This document shows, piece after piece, positions 1 through 7,398 of a DNA stretch of 30,072 bases. Made by a program: the position numbers and the translations under genes. The stretch is taken from positions 1 through 30,072 of the forward strand of contig SFEP01000025.1 in the NCBI GenBank assembly GCA_004557185.1. Direction: 5' to 3'. Within the stretch, counting starts at the first letter, position 1, and each line of letters starts with the position of its first letter. The notes under the pieces were generated by a model. That model saw nothing but the letters and a program-made list of their open reading frames with translations. It was not told the origin of the DNA and searched no databases. The DNA comes from Bacteroidales bacterium. GTDB lineage: Bacteria; Bacteroidota; Bacteroidia; Bacteroidales; Bacteroidaceae.

Positions 1-1511
1 GAAGCCGCCGAAGAAACGGTCGCCGTTCGCCGCTTGGGTCAGGATAAGCAGGAAGTCCTTGCTTTGAATCTGAAGATTCCAGATTATCAGCGTATATATT
101 GCTGGCCACAGAAAAACGTGGAATTGTTATTGGATGACATATTTCAACCAAGAGGCCACAGATACCATCTTGGCACCATCATTCTTCAAAAGAAAGGATA
201 TGATTATGATATTATTGATGGACAACAAAGAACTGTCACACTGGCCCTTATTCTGCGTGCTATGGGAATGGCGGAGATTGGTTTGCTCAATGAAAGTTTC
301 GACTCAGTAGAAGCTCAGAAATATGTTGGCTATAACAGGCATCTCATTGAATTGTATCTTAACCGGCATTACCCTAATACGGCAAAAAGAATAGATCGTC
401 CAACGAATCATCAAAGAAATTACTTTTGATGTTCTCATTCTTCAGGACTCATCGCTTGAACTTGCCTATACATTTTTCTCAACTTAGAATGCCAGGGGAA
501 AAGCGTTGACTGACTATGAGCTGCTAAAGTCACATCATCTGAGATACATTCCTGAGACAAATGACAAACAGCAGCGCCACCTTGCTAAAATGTGGGATGA
601 TCTTCTCGTAAAAAGTGAGCGTGACAATGGGGATAGAAGCGTATCAATTATCCTCGGCATATACATTTACTGTCTGCGCAAGTGGAATCAACGCAAACTA
701 TGGTATATCAAGGAGCAGAACCGGGTTAAGAATGAGTTTGAAGCAGCTCCTACCATTCCTGAGATACCTCCTTTTGGTGAGAGATTTGATTTCATGGACC
801 CCATACAAGGTGGAACGCACTTCTTTGCCTTTGTGAATAATTTCATTCAGCATTACAACATTTTTACTAAGACCAAACAGTATAAAATATTGTGGAGTAC
901 CATCTCATGCTCAGGTCTTATAGACCGTAATGAAGGAAAGAAACGTACACATTGGTGGTATGGTGATGTGATAGCTACATTCTTATTCGGTTATTATCTG
1001 AAGTTTGGTAATCAATACCTGTCTGAGGCTTTAACGTGTATTACCAGAATAGTCTCACAGCTTAGATACGACAAAAGTAAGGCCAATAAGCAGTCAATAA
1101 TGGGCAGAGCAGGAGAATTAGGTATTATCCAAATGATTAGCCAGGCAACATCGCCTACATTCTTCCTTGCCGAAGCATATTGCGCCACAGCATCCAGATG
1201 ACGAATTTGGTGATAAAAGCAATTTTAATTGGGATGACGAGAAACATCCCCAAAAGGCTGCTCTACGTGATAGCTTAGGCAATATGGTTATGATTTCTTC
1301 TGGACAAAACAGTGCTTTGTCAAATTCGTGTTTTGAGGTGAAACGTGCACGAATGGAGAGATACGCTTCAGGAACAGGTAATGTAGAAAGTCTGAAGATG
1401 CTCTATGTCTATTCACAATACGAGAGTTGGTCAATCGACAATATAGTGGAACATCAGAAGTGTTCGATGTCCTTCCTTCAGAGGACCTACGAAAAGGATG
1501 TCACAAAGTGA
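1..1511 (+). pseudogene. Broken DUF262/DUF1524 (GmrSD-like) gene, 5' end outside the window
   Basis: Remains of a GmrSD-type protein, a family of NTP-dependent nucleases that restrict modified phage DNA. Frame 1 is open from base 1 and carries the DUF262 signatures IPDYQRIYCW and DGQQRTVTL. It runs into a stop at 427-429. The same protein continues in frame 2 from about base 398 (RIIKEITFDVLILQ). That frame meets an in-frame TAG at 485-487, where the family normally reads an N-x-RGK segment (here stop-NARGK), then is open to 1201. Near 1165-1195 it shifts again to frame 3, which carries the DUF1524 HNH-like end (HIAPQHPDDE, then LGNMVMIS and NSALSN) and stops at 1511. That gives two frameshifts and one nonsense codon. 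Base composition is AT-rich compared with the following genes, which suggests acquisition by transfer. The family call is strong; sequencing error could explain the frameshifts but hardly all three lesions. Confidence 0.85.
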
Positions 1512-1969
1512 GAAAAGAGGTGTAAATACAGCATGTCCACTAAAGCTCGAAAACACACGAAATTGTTGCACAACCCATTATATAGGTGTGCAAAAACGAA
1601 GGAAAAATGAGGGCGGCGTGCAAAAAAGTGGGGCAGAGGGGATGGTATATGCTTGAATTTTAATACCTTTGCCCTCGTTGAAAAACCACGGAGGGGAATA
1701 ACGGCTGAGTAAAGGCATATTTGCCACGAAGTCGATAGCATGCTGCACAAGGCAGTGTGCGAATCTTTTTCGTTGAATTTCATTCGACCTTTTCTCGCCA
1801 TGGCATCGCTCAAATCCTCTCGGCTTTGGCGCTGCGCATTTGGTTTGACGAAAAGGTTGGTTTTCAACCGCCCTTTTCTTGCCATGTTCCTGCTTAGGAA
1901 TTTAGCCACAGCATCTGGAAGGAGGGACAGTGTGGCGGAAAATGCAGTATTGCAACAGATAAAAGAAGA
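1512..1969. other. Intergenic region with weak promoter-like site
   Basis: No convincing gene. A TAnnTTTG box (TACCTTTG, 1664-1671) could be the -7 element of a promoter for the envelope cluster, but no TTTG lies 19 bp upstream and the leader would be about 290 nt. Two related 18-base stretches, each ending CTTTTC(T)(C/T)GCCATG, lie near 1785-1803 and 1869-1886. A 79-codon frame at 1740-1979 spans both, but it overlaps the start of the next gene and resembles nothing I know. Confidence 0.4.
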
Positions 1970-2563
1970 ATGTTTGTGAATATCAAGAAGACCCTATTCA
2001 GTGTAAGCTTCGGACTTATGAGTCTCTTTACGGCATCAGCGCAAGATATGATGCCCGAGGCTATGCCCGCACGTTGCACTGCCGAGAAGATTGTGACCGA
2101 GGTGGCCGCCGTGACGCTTGAGTCGGAGGCCGAGGCGGCACGCACTGTCCGTACGACTACGGCCCGTAACCGTTTTGGTGAGAACATCGTGAAGACCGCC
2201 TTGCAGTATCTCGGCGCGCGTTACCGTTCGGGCATGTCGGGGCCCTATGCTTTCGACTGCTCAGGCTTTACCAGTTACGTCTACGGCTGCGAAAACGTGA
2301 GCATCACGCGCTCCTCCCGTTCGCAATATACCCAAGGCATGCCTGTGCGCAACGTGGCCGATTTGCAGAAGGGCGACCTCGTCTTCTTCGGCGGCAGCCG
2401 CAGCCACAGTAGCGTTGGGCACGTAGGTATCGTGACCGATGTCGACCCCTCCACCGGCAAGTTCTCCTTTGTGCACGCCAGCCGTACGGGCGTGAAAGTG
2501 TCGGAGTCAAACGAGCCCTACTACAGCCGCCGCTATATCGGTGCCCGTCGCATTGTGGAGTAA
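1970..2563 (+). CDS. Secreted NlpC/P60 family cysteine peptidase
   Basis: Probable cell-wall hydrolase that cleaves peptide bonds in peptidoglycan stems. It has 197 residues. Residues 1-24 form a signal peptide (KK, then a hydrophobic stretch, ending ASA before Q25). A variable linker runs to about residue 68. The NlpC/P60 domain covers about 70-197. The catalytic Cys is C97 in FDCSGF, the His is H151 in GHVGIV, and the third polar residue is probably H169 in FVHAS. The ATG at 1970 directly precedes a complete signal peptide, so it is the preferred start. The gene lies 31 bases upstream of a capA-like gene in the same direction, and an mscS gene follows, so an envelope-related operon is likely. 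The exact substrate bond cannot be read from the sequence. Confidence 0.9.
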   Translation: MFVNIKKTLFSVSFGLMSLFTASAQDMMPEAMPARCTAEKIVTEVAAVTLESEAEAARTVRTTTARNRFGENIVKTALQYLGARYRSGMSGPYAFDCSGFTSYVYGCENVSITRSSRSQYTQGMPVRNVADLQKGDLVFFGGSRSHSSVGHVGIVTDVDPSTGKFSFVHASRTGVKVSESNEPYYSRRYIGARRIVE

Positions 2564-2594
2564 TCATCTTCGCTCTTGCTATCCGCCCCTGTTT

Positions 2595-3638
2595 ATGCGT
2601 CCATTCCTCGCCGCGATTTTCCTTGCCGCTGCACTTGCCACGCTGGCGCAAACGCGGCAGGAGCGCATCCATACCATCGCCCTCACGGGTGACATTATGA
2701 TGGGAACATTGTATCCCACGCCGCAACTGCCGCCCGACAACGGACGGCATTTGTTTTATGACGTAGCCCCGGTGCTGCGCCGTGCCGATGTGGCTGCCGG
2801 CAACCTCGAATGCGTGTTGGCCGACAGTGGCACGACGGCAAAGAAGGTGGAGCGTCAGCACAACTACGCCTTTCTTACCCCCACAGCCTACGTGCAGCAT
2901 CTCGTTGACGCAGGCTACGACTTCCTCAGCCTTGCCAACAACCATGCCTACGACTTTGGCCCGTCTGGTGCCGCCTCCACCCAGCGCACCCTCCAAGCAG
3001 CCGGACTGGCCTATGCGGGGCTGCGCAACCACTACAACGGAGTGGTCATCGAGCGTGGAGGCGTGCGTTACGGCTTCTGCGCCTTTGGCCACAACGCCTA
3101 CACCCACCGCCACAGCGACCTCCGCGCTGTGCGCACCACGCTGACGGCCCTTGCTGCGCGCTGCGACGTGCTCATTGTGTCCTTCCACGGCGGTGCCGAG
3201 GGCGTGAAATATTGCCATCTGCCCTATGGCGAGGAAACCTATCTCGACGAGCCCCGCGGCGACCTTCGCGCCTTTGCCCACTTCTGCATCGATGCCGGCG
3301 CCGACGTCGTCTTCGGCCACGGACCGCACGTCACCCGTGCCCTTGAAGTCTACAAGCACCACCTCATAGCCTACAGTCTGGGCAACTTCTGCACCCCCTA
3401 CGGCATCAACCTCGTCGGCCTCTCGGGCCACGCACCCGTGCTCGAGGTGCAGGTCGACGGCGCAGGCCGTTTCTGCGGTGGCCGCATCCATTCTTATCTA
3501 CAGCAAAGGGGGCTTGGCCCGCGCACCGATCCCCACCACCGTGTGGCACAGCACATGCGCAGCCTCACCCTCTCCGACGTGCCTCATACCCCCTTACGCA
3601 TCCATCCCGACGGCCGCCTCGAAGCCCTGCCGCACTGA
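2595..3638 (+). CDS. CapA family protein (PGA_cap, metallophosphatase fold), secreted
   Basis: Member of the CapA/PgsA family, named for a poly-gamma-glutamate capsule protein but widespread in bacteria without that capsule. The fold is that of calcineurin-like phosphatases. It has 347 residues from ATG 2595, which opens a clear signal peptide (MRPFLAAIFLAAALATLAQ). An upstream in-frame ATG at 2541 would overlap the preceding gene and bury the signal peptide, so it is rejected. Metal-site motifs appear in order: TGDIMMG (about 31-37), GNLEC (69-73), LANNHAYDFG (113-122), SFHGGAEG (196-203) and GHGPHV (241-246), followed by AYSLGNF. No capBC synthetase genes are nearby, so a capsule role is not supported. 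An envelope phosphoesterase-like role is an inference only. Confidence 0.9.
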   Translation: MRPFLAAIFLAAALATLAQTRQERIHTIALTGDIMMGTLYPTPQLPPDNGRHLFYDVAPVLRRADVAAGNLECVLADSGTTAKKVERQHNYAFLTPTAYVQHLVDAGYDFLSLANNHAYDFGPSGAASTQRTLQAAGLAYAGLRNHYNGVVIERGGVRYGFCAFGHNAYTHRHSDLRAVRTTLTALAARCDVLIVSFHGGAEGVKYCHLPYGEETYLDEPRGDLRAFAHFCIDAGADVVFGHGPHVTRALEVYKHHLIAYSLGNFCTPYGINLVGLSGHAPVLEVQVDGAGRFCGGRIHSYLQQRGLGPRTDPHHRVAQHMRSLTLSDVPHTPLRIHPDGRLEALPH

Positions 3639-3699
3639 TGCCCCATCCCGCCTTCATTTTTTGGGGGGAGGAATAATAAACAGCCACAAAAACTATCCT

Positions 3700-4560
3700 A
3701 TGATTTTACAAGCTCTTACCACCGAATTACAGTTGGGCAAACTCGACCAGTTCCTGGCCCGCCTCATCGACCTCTCCATCACCGCCGGCAAGCACATACT
3801 CACCGCCGTGCTCGTCTATGTGGTGGGGCGTTTCCTTGTCAACCTCATCAACCGCCTTGTGCGCAGCATGCTTGAGCGCCGCCACATCGACGTGGGCGTG
3901 CAGAGTTTCCTGCGCAGCATGGTCAACATCCTGCTCACCGTGCTGCTCATCATCTCAGTCATCGGTGCCCTCGGTGTCAACACCACCTCATTTGCCGCCC
4001 TCCTCGCCTCGGCCGGTGTGGCCGTAGGTATGGCTCTGTCGGGCAATCTGCAGAACTTTGCCGGCGGCATCGTCATCCTCCTCTTCAAGCCCTACCGTGT
4101 GGGCGACACCATCGAGGTGCAGGGCCTGACAGGCGTAGTGCGCGAGGTGCAGATATTCCACACCATACTCAACACCTTCGACAACAAACTCATCTATATA
4201 CCCAACGGTTCCCTCAGCACCTCCGTCGTCGTCAACTACAGCCGCGAGGGAGCCCGCCGCGTGCAGTGGACCATCGGCGTGGACTACGGCACCGACATCA
4301 GCCGCGTGCGCCAGTTGCTGCTCACCCTCTTTCAGAGCGACGCCCGCATCATGCAGGAGCCCGAAGGCCGTAAGCCCTTTGTAGGCCTCGATGCCCTAGC
4401 CGACAGCAGCGTCAACCTTGTGGTGCGTGTATGGGTGAAAACTGAAGCCTATTGGGACGTCTACTACGACCTTCACCAGCAAATCTACGAGCTCTTTAAC
4501 CGCGAGGGCGTAGGCATACCCTTCCCCCAAACGGTGGTGCATCTGCAAAAGGAAGCCTGA
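3700..4560 (+). CDS. mscS: Small-conductance mechanosensitive channel, MscS family
   Basis: Inner-membrane channel that opens under membrane tension and releases solutes on osmotic downshock. It has 286 residues, the length of the E. coli prototype. Two N-terminal membrane helices (about 30-50 and 75-93) precede the pore helix TM3, with the Gly/Ala-rich SAGVAVGMALSGNLQNFAGG (about 104-123). Next come the FKPYRVGDTIEV beta-domain signature (129-140), IPNG (167-170) and the C-terminal alpha/beta vestibule. Translation from ATG 3700 gives exactly the family N-terminus; the same frame is open back to 3478, but only through sequence overlapping capA. The gap to capA is 61 bases. A strong hairpin follows the stop, so this is probably the last gene of the cluster. 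Confidence 0.93.
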   Translation: MILQALTTELQLGKLDQFLARLIDLSITAGKHILTAVLVYVVGRFLVNLINRLVRSMLERRHIDVGVQSFLRSMVNILLTVLLIISVIGALGVNTTSFAALLASAGVAVGMALSGNLQNFAGGIVILLFKPYRVGDTIEVQGLTGVVREVQIFHTILNTFDNKLIYIPNGSLSTSVVVNYSREGARRVQWTIGVDYGTDISRVRQLLLTLFQSDARIMQEPEGRKPFVGLDALADSSVNLVVRVWVKTEAYWDVYYDLHQQIYELFNREGVGIPFPQTVVHLQKEA

Positions 4561-4586
4561 CCCCCGCCGCAGCACCCCGCCCGCGG

Positions 4587-4645
4587 GATGCCGTGGGAGA
4601 AACTTCCCCAGCCGTGGACACTTTTTCCCACGGCATCTATTTTTT
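4587..4645 (+). terminator. Terminator-like hairpin after mscS
   Basis: A perfect 12-bp inverted repeat, GATGCCGTGGGA at 4587-4598 and its complement at 4626-4637, encloses a 27-base loop. It is followed by a T-rich run (TATTTTTT). It lies 26 bases after the mscS stop. The loop is longer than usual for an intrinsic terminator, hence moderate confidence. Confidence 0.6.
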
Positions 4646-4676
4646 GGGGGGCGGCGGACGGGTGAAACGGGGTGCT

Positions 4677-4739
4677 ACGTAAAAAATATCACGTAGAACG
4701 TAAAAAATATCACGTCGTACGTAAAATTTTTTACGTAGC
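4677..4739. repeat. Three 21-bp tandem repeats with phased ACGT
   Basis: Three adjacent 21-base units start at 4677, 4698 and 4719. Units 1 and 2 share ACGTAAAAAATATCACGT; unit 3 diverges to ACGTAAAATTTTTTACGT. ACGT recurs at 4677, 4691, 4698, 4712, 4719 and 4733, always 7 or 14 bp apart. The array is bounded by inverted copies of GCTACGTAAAA. A 16-base piece of the right edge (4728-4743) recurs in reverse complement at 7067-7082. There are no spacers, so it is not a CRISPR. Function unknown. Confidence 0.85.
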
Positions 4740-4743
4740 ATCT

Positions 4744-5050
4744 ATTTCAGACGACTCCTAAGCCCGTCGGCATGGGCTCCTTCGTTAAACCGCATGAGGG
4801 GCTCGCCCGCCCGAACACGTGCTGGCCGTGTGAAAGGATGACCGCTGCAAGATGCAGGAATACTTTATTTTTACGGGTTTACGGCAAGCGCCTTTCATGT
4901 GCTGCATGGGGGCTATGGCAAAGAGGCGACCCCCTGTGCGCAAGGAGGCAGCATGCGTGCCCACAAAAGTTTGGCGTGACACCCATGCTATGGAACATGC
5001 TGCATGGAGCCTGCAAAGCATCCACATTGCCGTAAAAATCAGCGAAAAAC
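4744..5050. other. Non-coding stretch, no recognisable feature
   Basis: Short frames on both strands overlap one another and show no family resemblance. I see no tRNA, no good hairpin followed by T residues, and no promoter apart from the rpsU promoter that follows. Confidence 0.5.
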
Positions 5051-5081
5051 TTGCCAGCCATAAAATAAATGCCTATTTTTG
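5051..5081 (+). promoter_or_regulatory. Promoter of rpsU (Bacteroidota sigma-ABfr type)
   Basis: The -7 element TATTTTTG (5074-5081) matches TAnnTTTG fully. A TTG at 5051-5053 lies 20 bp upstream as a partial -33 element. Transcription would start near 5088, giving a leader of about 50 AT-rich bases before the rpsU ATG. Confidence 0.7.
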
Positions 5082-5138
5082 CACCCCGCAAGAAGTATGC
5101 AAATAAATCAATAACAAAATAAAATCCTAAATCAAACA

Positions 5139-5330
5139 ATGATTGTAGTACCCGTAAAAGAGGGCGAGAACATTGAACGCGCCCTGAAGAAATTCAAGAG
5201 AAAGTTCGAGAGGACCGGTGTTGTGAAGGAACTCCGCGCCCGTCAGCAGTTCGACAAGCCCAGCGTATTGAAGCGTCTGGCCAAGGAGCACGCCGTTTAC
5301 GTGCAGCAGCTCCACCGTTGCGAAGACTAA
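5139..5330 (+). CDS. rpsU: 30S ribosomal protein bS21
   Basis: Small basic protein of the 30S platform near the 16S rRNA 3' end, involved in translation initiation. It has 63 residues, the usual length in this phylum. It begins MIVVPVKEGENIERALKKF and is rich in Lys and Arg, with the conserved KFERTGVVKELRARQ segment. It has its own upstream promoter and a hairpin downstream. In Bacteroidota bS21 has been linked to sequestration of the anti-Shine-Dalgarno sequence, which fits the AT-rich, SD-poor leaders seen throughout this window (established for the phylum, not shown here). It starts the conserved rpsU / xer / hpf order. Confidence 0.97.
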   Translation: MIVVPVKEGENIERALKKFKRKFERTGVVKELRARQQFDKPSVLKRLAKEHAVYVQQLHRCED

Positions 5331-5405
5331 TCAGTAGCCCCTTCGCAGCACCGCGTGAGCCCCTCGGGCCGCGCATCCCCCAGTAGCCCATATTTGCTAC
5401 CACAT

Positions 5406-5443
5406 AGCCGCAGCAGAGCCTCCGCTCGCGCTGCGGCTTATTT
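5406..5443 (+). terminator. Possible terminator after rpsU
   Basis: A perfect 9-bp GC-rich inverted repeat (AGCCGCAGC at 5406-5414 and its complement at 5430-5438) with a 15-base loop is followed by TATTT. The short T tract makes termination uncertain. The 120 bases that follow, up to the recombinase gene, include a TTTG at 5504-5507 but no good -7 box. Confidence 0.45.
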
Positions 5444-5564
5444 CGTAGAGCCCCTCCTCGCAACACGGTGCCCGCACGACGGCAGCGAAAAACAAGACAA
5501 AAGTTTGGCACTTTCGCAAAAAGTGACGATATTCGCTTTTGAAACCACAACGTAGCAAAATACC

Positions 5565-6449
5565 ATGGAAGTCATCAAGCCGTTTCTCACCTATCTGGCC
5601 GGTGACAGGGGTTACTCCCCGCGCACCGTGGCCACCTATCACGACTGCCTGACGCATTTCCAAGCCTATTTTCGCTCAAAGGACGAGAGCCTCGACTGGC
5701 ACACCCTCGATGAGGACGTGGTGCGCAGTTGGATGGTACACGAAATGGAGCGCGGCACCGACGCCCGCACCGTGAGCAAGGCCCTCAGCGCCCTGCGTTC
5801 GCTCTACCGCTATCTGCTGCGCACAGCCCGCGTGGAGCGCGACCCCGTGAGGCTCGTGCACAACCCCAAGGTGCACGCCAAGCTACCCACCTTCGTCAGG
5901 CAGGCAGAGATGGACCGCCTCTTCGACGACACCCCCTTCCCCGACACCTACGAGGGCGAGCGCGACCGCACCATCCTCCTCACCTTCTACTCCACGGGCA
6001 TCCGCCTGAGCGAGCTCACGGGGCTCACCCTGGCCGATGTGGACTGCCAGGCAGGCGAACTCAAGGTGACGGGCAAGCGCAACAAGCAGCGCATTGTGCC
6101 CTTCGGTCCCGACCTCCAGCAGGCCATGCAGCACTACCTGCAGCGCCGCAGCGCCACCTTCGCCGACGCCCCGCGAGCCCTCTTCCTCACCGCCAAGGGA
6201 AAGCCCGTGAGCCAGCAGCAGGTGTCCAAGTGGGTAAAGCAATACCTGTCGCTCGTCACCACACAGAAGAAAAAGAGTCCGCACGTGCTGCGCCACACCT
6301 TTGCCACCGTGATGCTCAACAACGGCGCCGACCTCGAAGCCATCAAAGAACTCCTGGGCCACGCAGGCATCGCCACCACCGAGGTCTACACGCACACCAC
6401 GTTTGCCGAACTCGTAAAGGAATATCAACAAGCCCACCCCAGGGCATAA
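5565..6449 (+). CDS. XerC/D-type tyrosine recombinase
   Basis: Site-specific recombinase of 294 residues, the normal Xer length; Xer pairs resolve chromosome dimers at dif. The N-terminal SAM-like core-binding domain covers about 1-95 (GYSPRTVATYHDCL). The catalytic domain carries the full active-site set: R147 in STGIRLSEL, K171 in TGKRNKQR, H240 and R243 in HVLRHTFAT, H266 in LLGHAGI, and nucleophile Y275 in TEVYTHT. It lies between rpsU and hpf, a stable position in Bacteroidales, so it is a housekeeping Xer and not the integrase of a mobile element. Whether it should be called XerC or XerD needs comparison with the second Xer of the genome. hpf begins 18 bases after the stop and is probably co-transcribed. 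Confidence 0.93.
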   Translation: MEVIKPFLTYLAGDRGYSPRTVATYHDCLTHFQAYFRSKDESLDWHTLDEDVVRSWMVHEMERGTDARTVSKALSALRSLYRYLLRTARVERDPVRLVHNPKVHAKLPTFVRQAEMDRLFDDTPFPDTYEGERDRTILLTFYSTGIRLSELTGLTLADVDCQAGELKVTGKRNKQRIVPFGPDLQQAMQHYLQRRSATFADAPRALFLTAKGKPVSQQQVSKWVKQYLSLVTTQKKKSPHVLRHTFATVMLNNGADLEAIKELLGHAGIATTEVYTHTTFAELVKEYQQAHPRA

Positions 6450-6467
6450 CACCTAAAACATCTTACT

Positions 6468-6761
6468 ATGGAACTGAAAGTGAATGCCGTGCATTTCGAT
6501 GCCACCGAGAAATTGCATGAATTTATAGAAAAGAAGGCTGCCAAGCTGCAGAAGAATTGCGAGCAGGCCATCCGTGCCGAGTTTGTGCTGAAAGTAGTGA
6601 AGCCCGAAACGGCCAAGAACAAGGAAACCGCTCTCAACGTGAGTCTGCCCGGCACCGAACTGCATGCCGAAAAGGTGTGCGACACCTTTGAAGAAGGCGT
6701 TGACCTGTGCGTCGACTCCGTGCTCCGTCAGATAGACAAATACAAGGAGCGCCAGCGCTGA
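6468..6761 (+). CDS. hpf: Ribosome hibernation promoting factor, short type (HPF/RaiA)
   Basis: Binds the 30S subunit at the mRNA/tRNA path and inactivates ribosomes in stationary phase. It has 97 residues, so it is the short form without the C-terminal dimerisation domain of long HPF. The fold signature is visible: MELKVNAVHFDATEKLHEFI (beta1-alpha1), then KNKETALNVSLPG, then the second helix CDTFEEGVDLCVDSVLRQIDKYKE. It follows the recombinase gene by 18 bases without a terminator, so the two are probably one transcript. In related genomes this gene directly precedes the tRNA/tuf block; here about 6.7 kb separate them. Confidence 0.92.
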   Translation: MELKVNAVHFDATEKLHEFIEKKAAKLQKNCEQAIRAEFVLKVVKPETAKNKETALNVSLPGTELHAEKVCDTFEEGVDLCVDSVLRQIDKYKERQR

Positions 6762-7080
6762 TGCTCACGTGAGCCGCACCCTGCCACCGTGGCAGGCGTA
6801 GGCTCGCTGCCACAACACATAAGAGTGCCGGCCACAGCGGGCGTAAGCACGCTCCGGCACTTGGCGCTGCCACGGCCGTGGGCTGTGAAGTTGTGCGGAC
6901 GTGGTAGCACAATGATGATTACTATTAATAATGTAGGGGGACGTGCCGTGGAGGCGCGTCCCCCGTTTATCAACTCACGCAGCCATCTTCCCAGCATCTC
7001 CGTCTGCCACCTTCCACAGGCATGCCGCGCATCCCGTTATTCCCTGGGAGCAAGAGAGGGAAAAACAGATGCTACGTAAA
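6762..7080. other. Hairpin-rich non-coding region
   Basis: No gene supported. Several inverted repeats lie close together: CTGCCAC/GTGGCAG near 6781-6796; AGTGCCGG (6824-6831) with CCGGCACT (6854-6861), extended inward by AGCG/CGCT; CCACGGCCGTGG near 6871; and GGGGGACG (6936-6943) with CGTCCCCC (6957-6964), followed by GTTTA. The last may terminate the hpf transcript. The density of stems could also mean a structured RNA. At 7067-7082 a 16-base motif repeats the edge of the 4677-4739 array. Confidence 0.5.
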
Positions 7081-7110
7081 AATAGCGGGTACTGCAAATG
7101 GGTAGCGCGC

Positions 7111-7340
7111 GAAGACGTTGGATTGCATCCAACCTTCTCTTTTCTCCTCCTCTCGCCTTGCACTACCTTTAGATAAGGTAGGCTGCGGCTCGGGATGAGA
7201 AAACGAAAAACCTGCGGCTTTTCTTTTCTCCTCCTCTCGCCTTGCACTACCTTTGGATAAGGTAGGCTGCGGCTCGGCATAGCAAATGGAAAATGCTTCG
7301 CATCTTCCTTTGCTCTGCTCTCGCCTTGCACTACCTTTGC
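7111..7340 (+). repeat. Three 84-bp tandem units with promoter core and hairpins
   Basis: The core CTCTCGCCTTGCACTACCTT occurs three times, with its TA at 7164, 7248 and 7332, exactly 84 bp apart. Units 1 and 2 continue with (A/G)GATAAGGTAGGCTGCGGCTCGG, which pairs CTACCTT with AAGGTAG. Unit 3 stops after the core. Upstream of the core each unit has a hairpin of different sequence: GTTGGAT-TGC-ATCCAAC inside 7111-7137, a GAGAAAA/TTTTCTC stem at 7197-7230, and an AGCAAA/TTTGCT stem at 7281-7314. The last two end exactly 17 bases before the TA. Only unit 3 keeps the complete promoter. Probably a dispersed promoter-bearing repeat of this lineage; copy number elsewhere cannot be seen. Confidence 0.85.
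7309..7339 (+). promoter_or_regulatory. Promoter of the acyltransferase gene
   Basis: TTTG at 7309-7312 and TACCTTTG at 7332-7339 are separated by exactly 19 bp, the ideal Bacteroidota spacing. The -33 element lies in the right arm of the third repeat's hairpin. Transcription would begin near 7346, which rules out the in-frame ATG at 7345 and supports translation from 7399. Confidence 0.8.
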
Positions 7341-7398
7341 CCCCGTGTTCTGCGCAGAACGACAATGCTTGCTTCCTTATTATATATATAGAAGAGAA

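Noticed and set aside
1740..1979. 79-codon frame with repeated RPFLAM segment
   Set aside because: Overlaps the NlpC start, has no clear promoter spacing, and the repeat explains the similarity of the segments.
2304..3491. 395-residue minus-strand frame opposite the NlpC and CapA genes
   Set aside because: Overlaps two well-supported genes and has no family features.
4772..5106. Short frames between mscS and rpsU
   Set aside because: Mutually overlapping on both strands, no start context and no resemblance to known small proteins.
5565..6449. Integrase of a mobile island
   Set aside because: Length, motifs and the rpsU-hpf context fit a housekeeping Xer recombinase; no attachment repeats were found at its edges.
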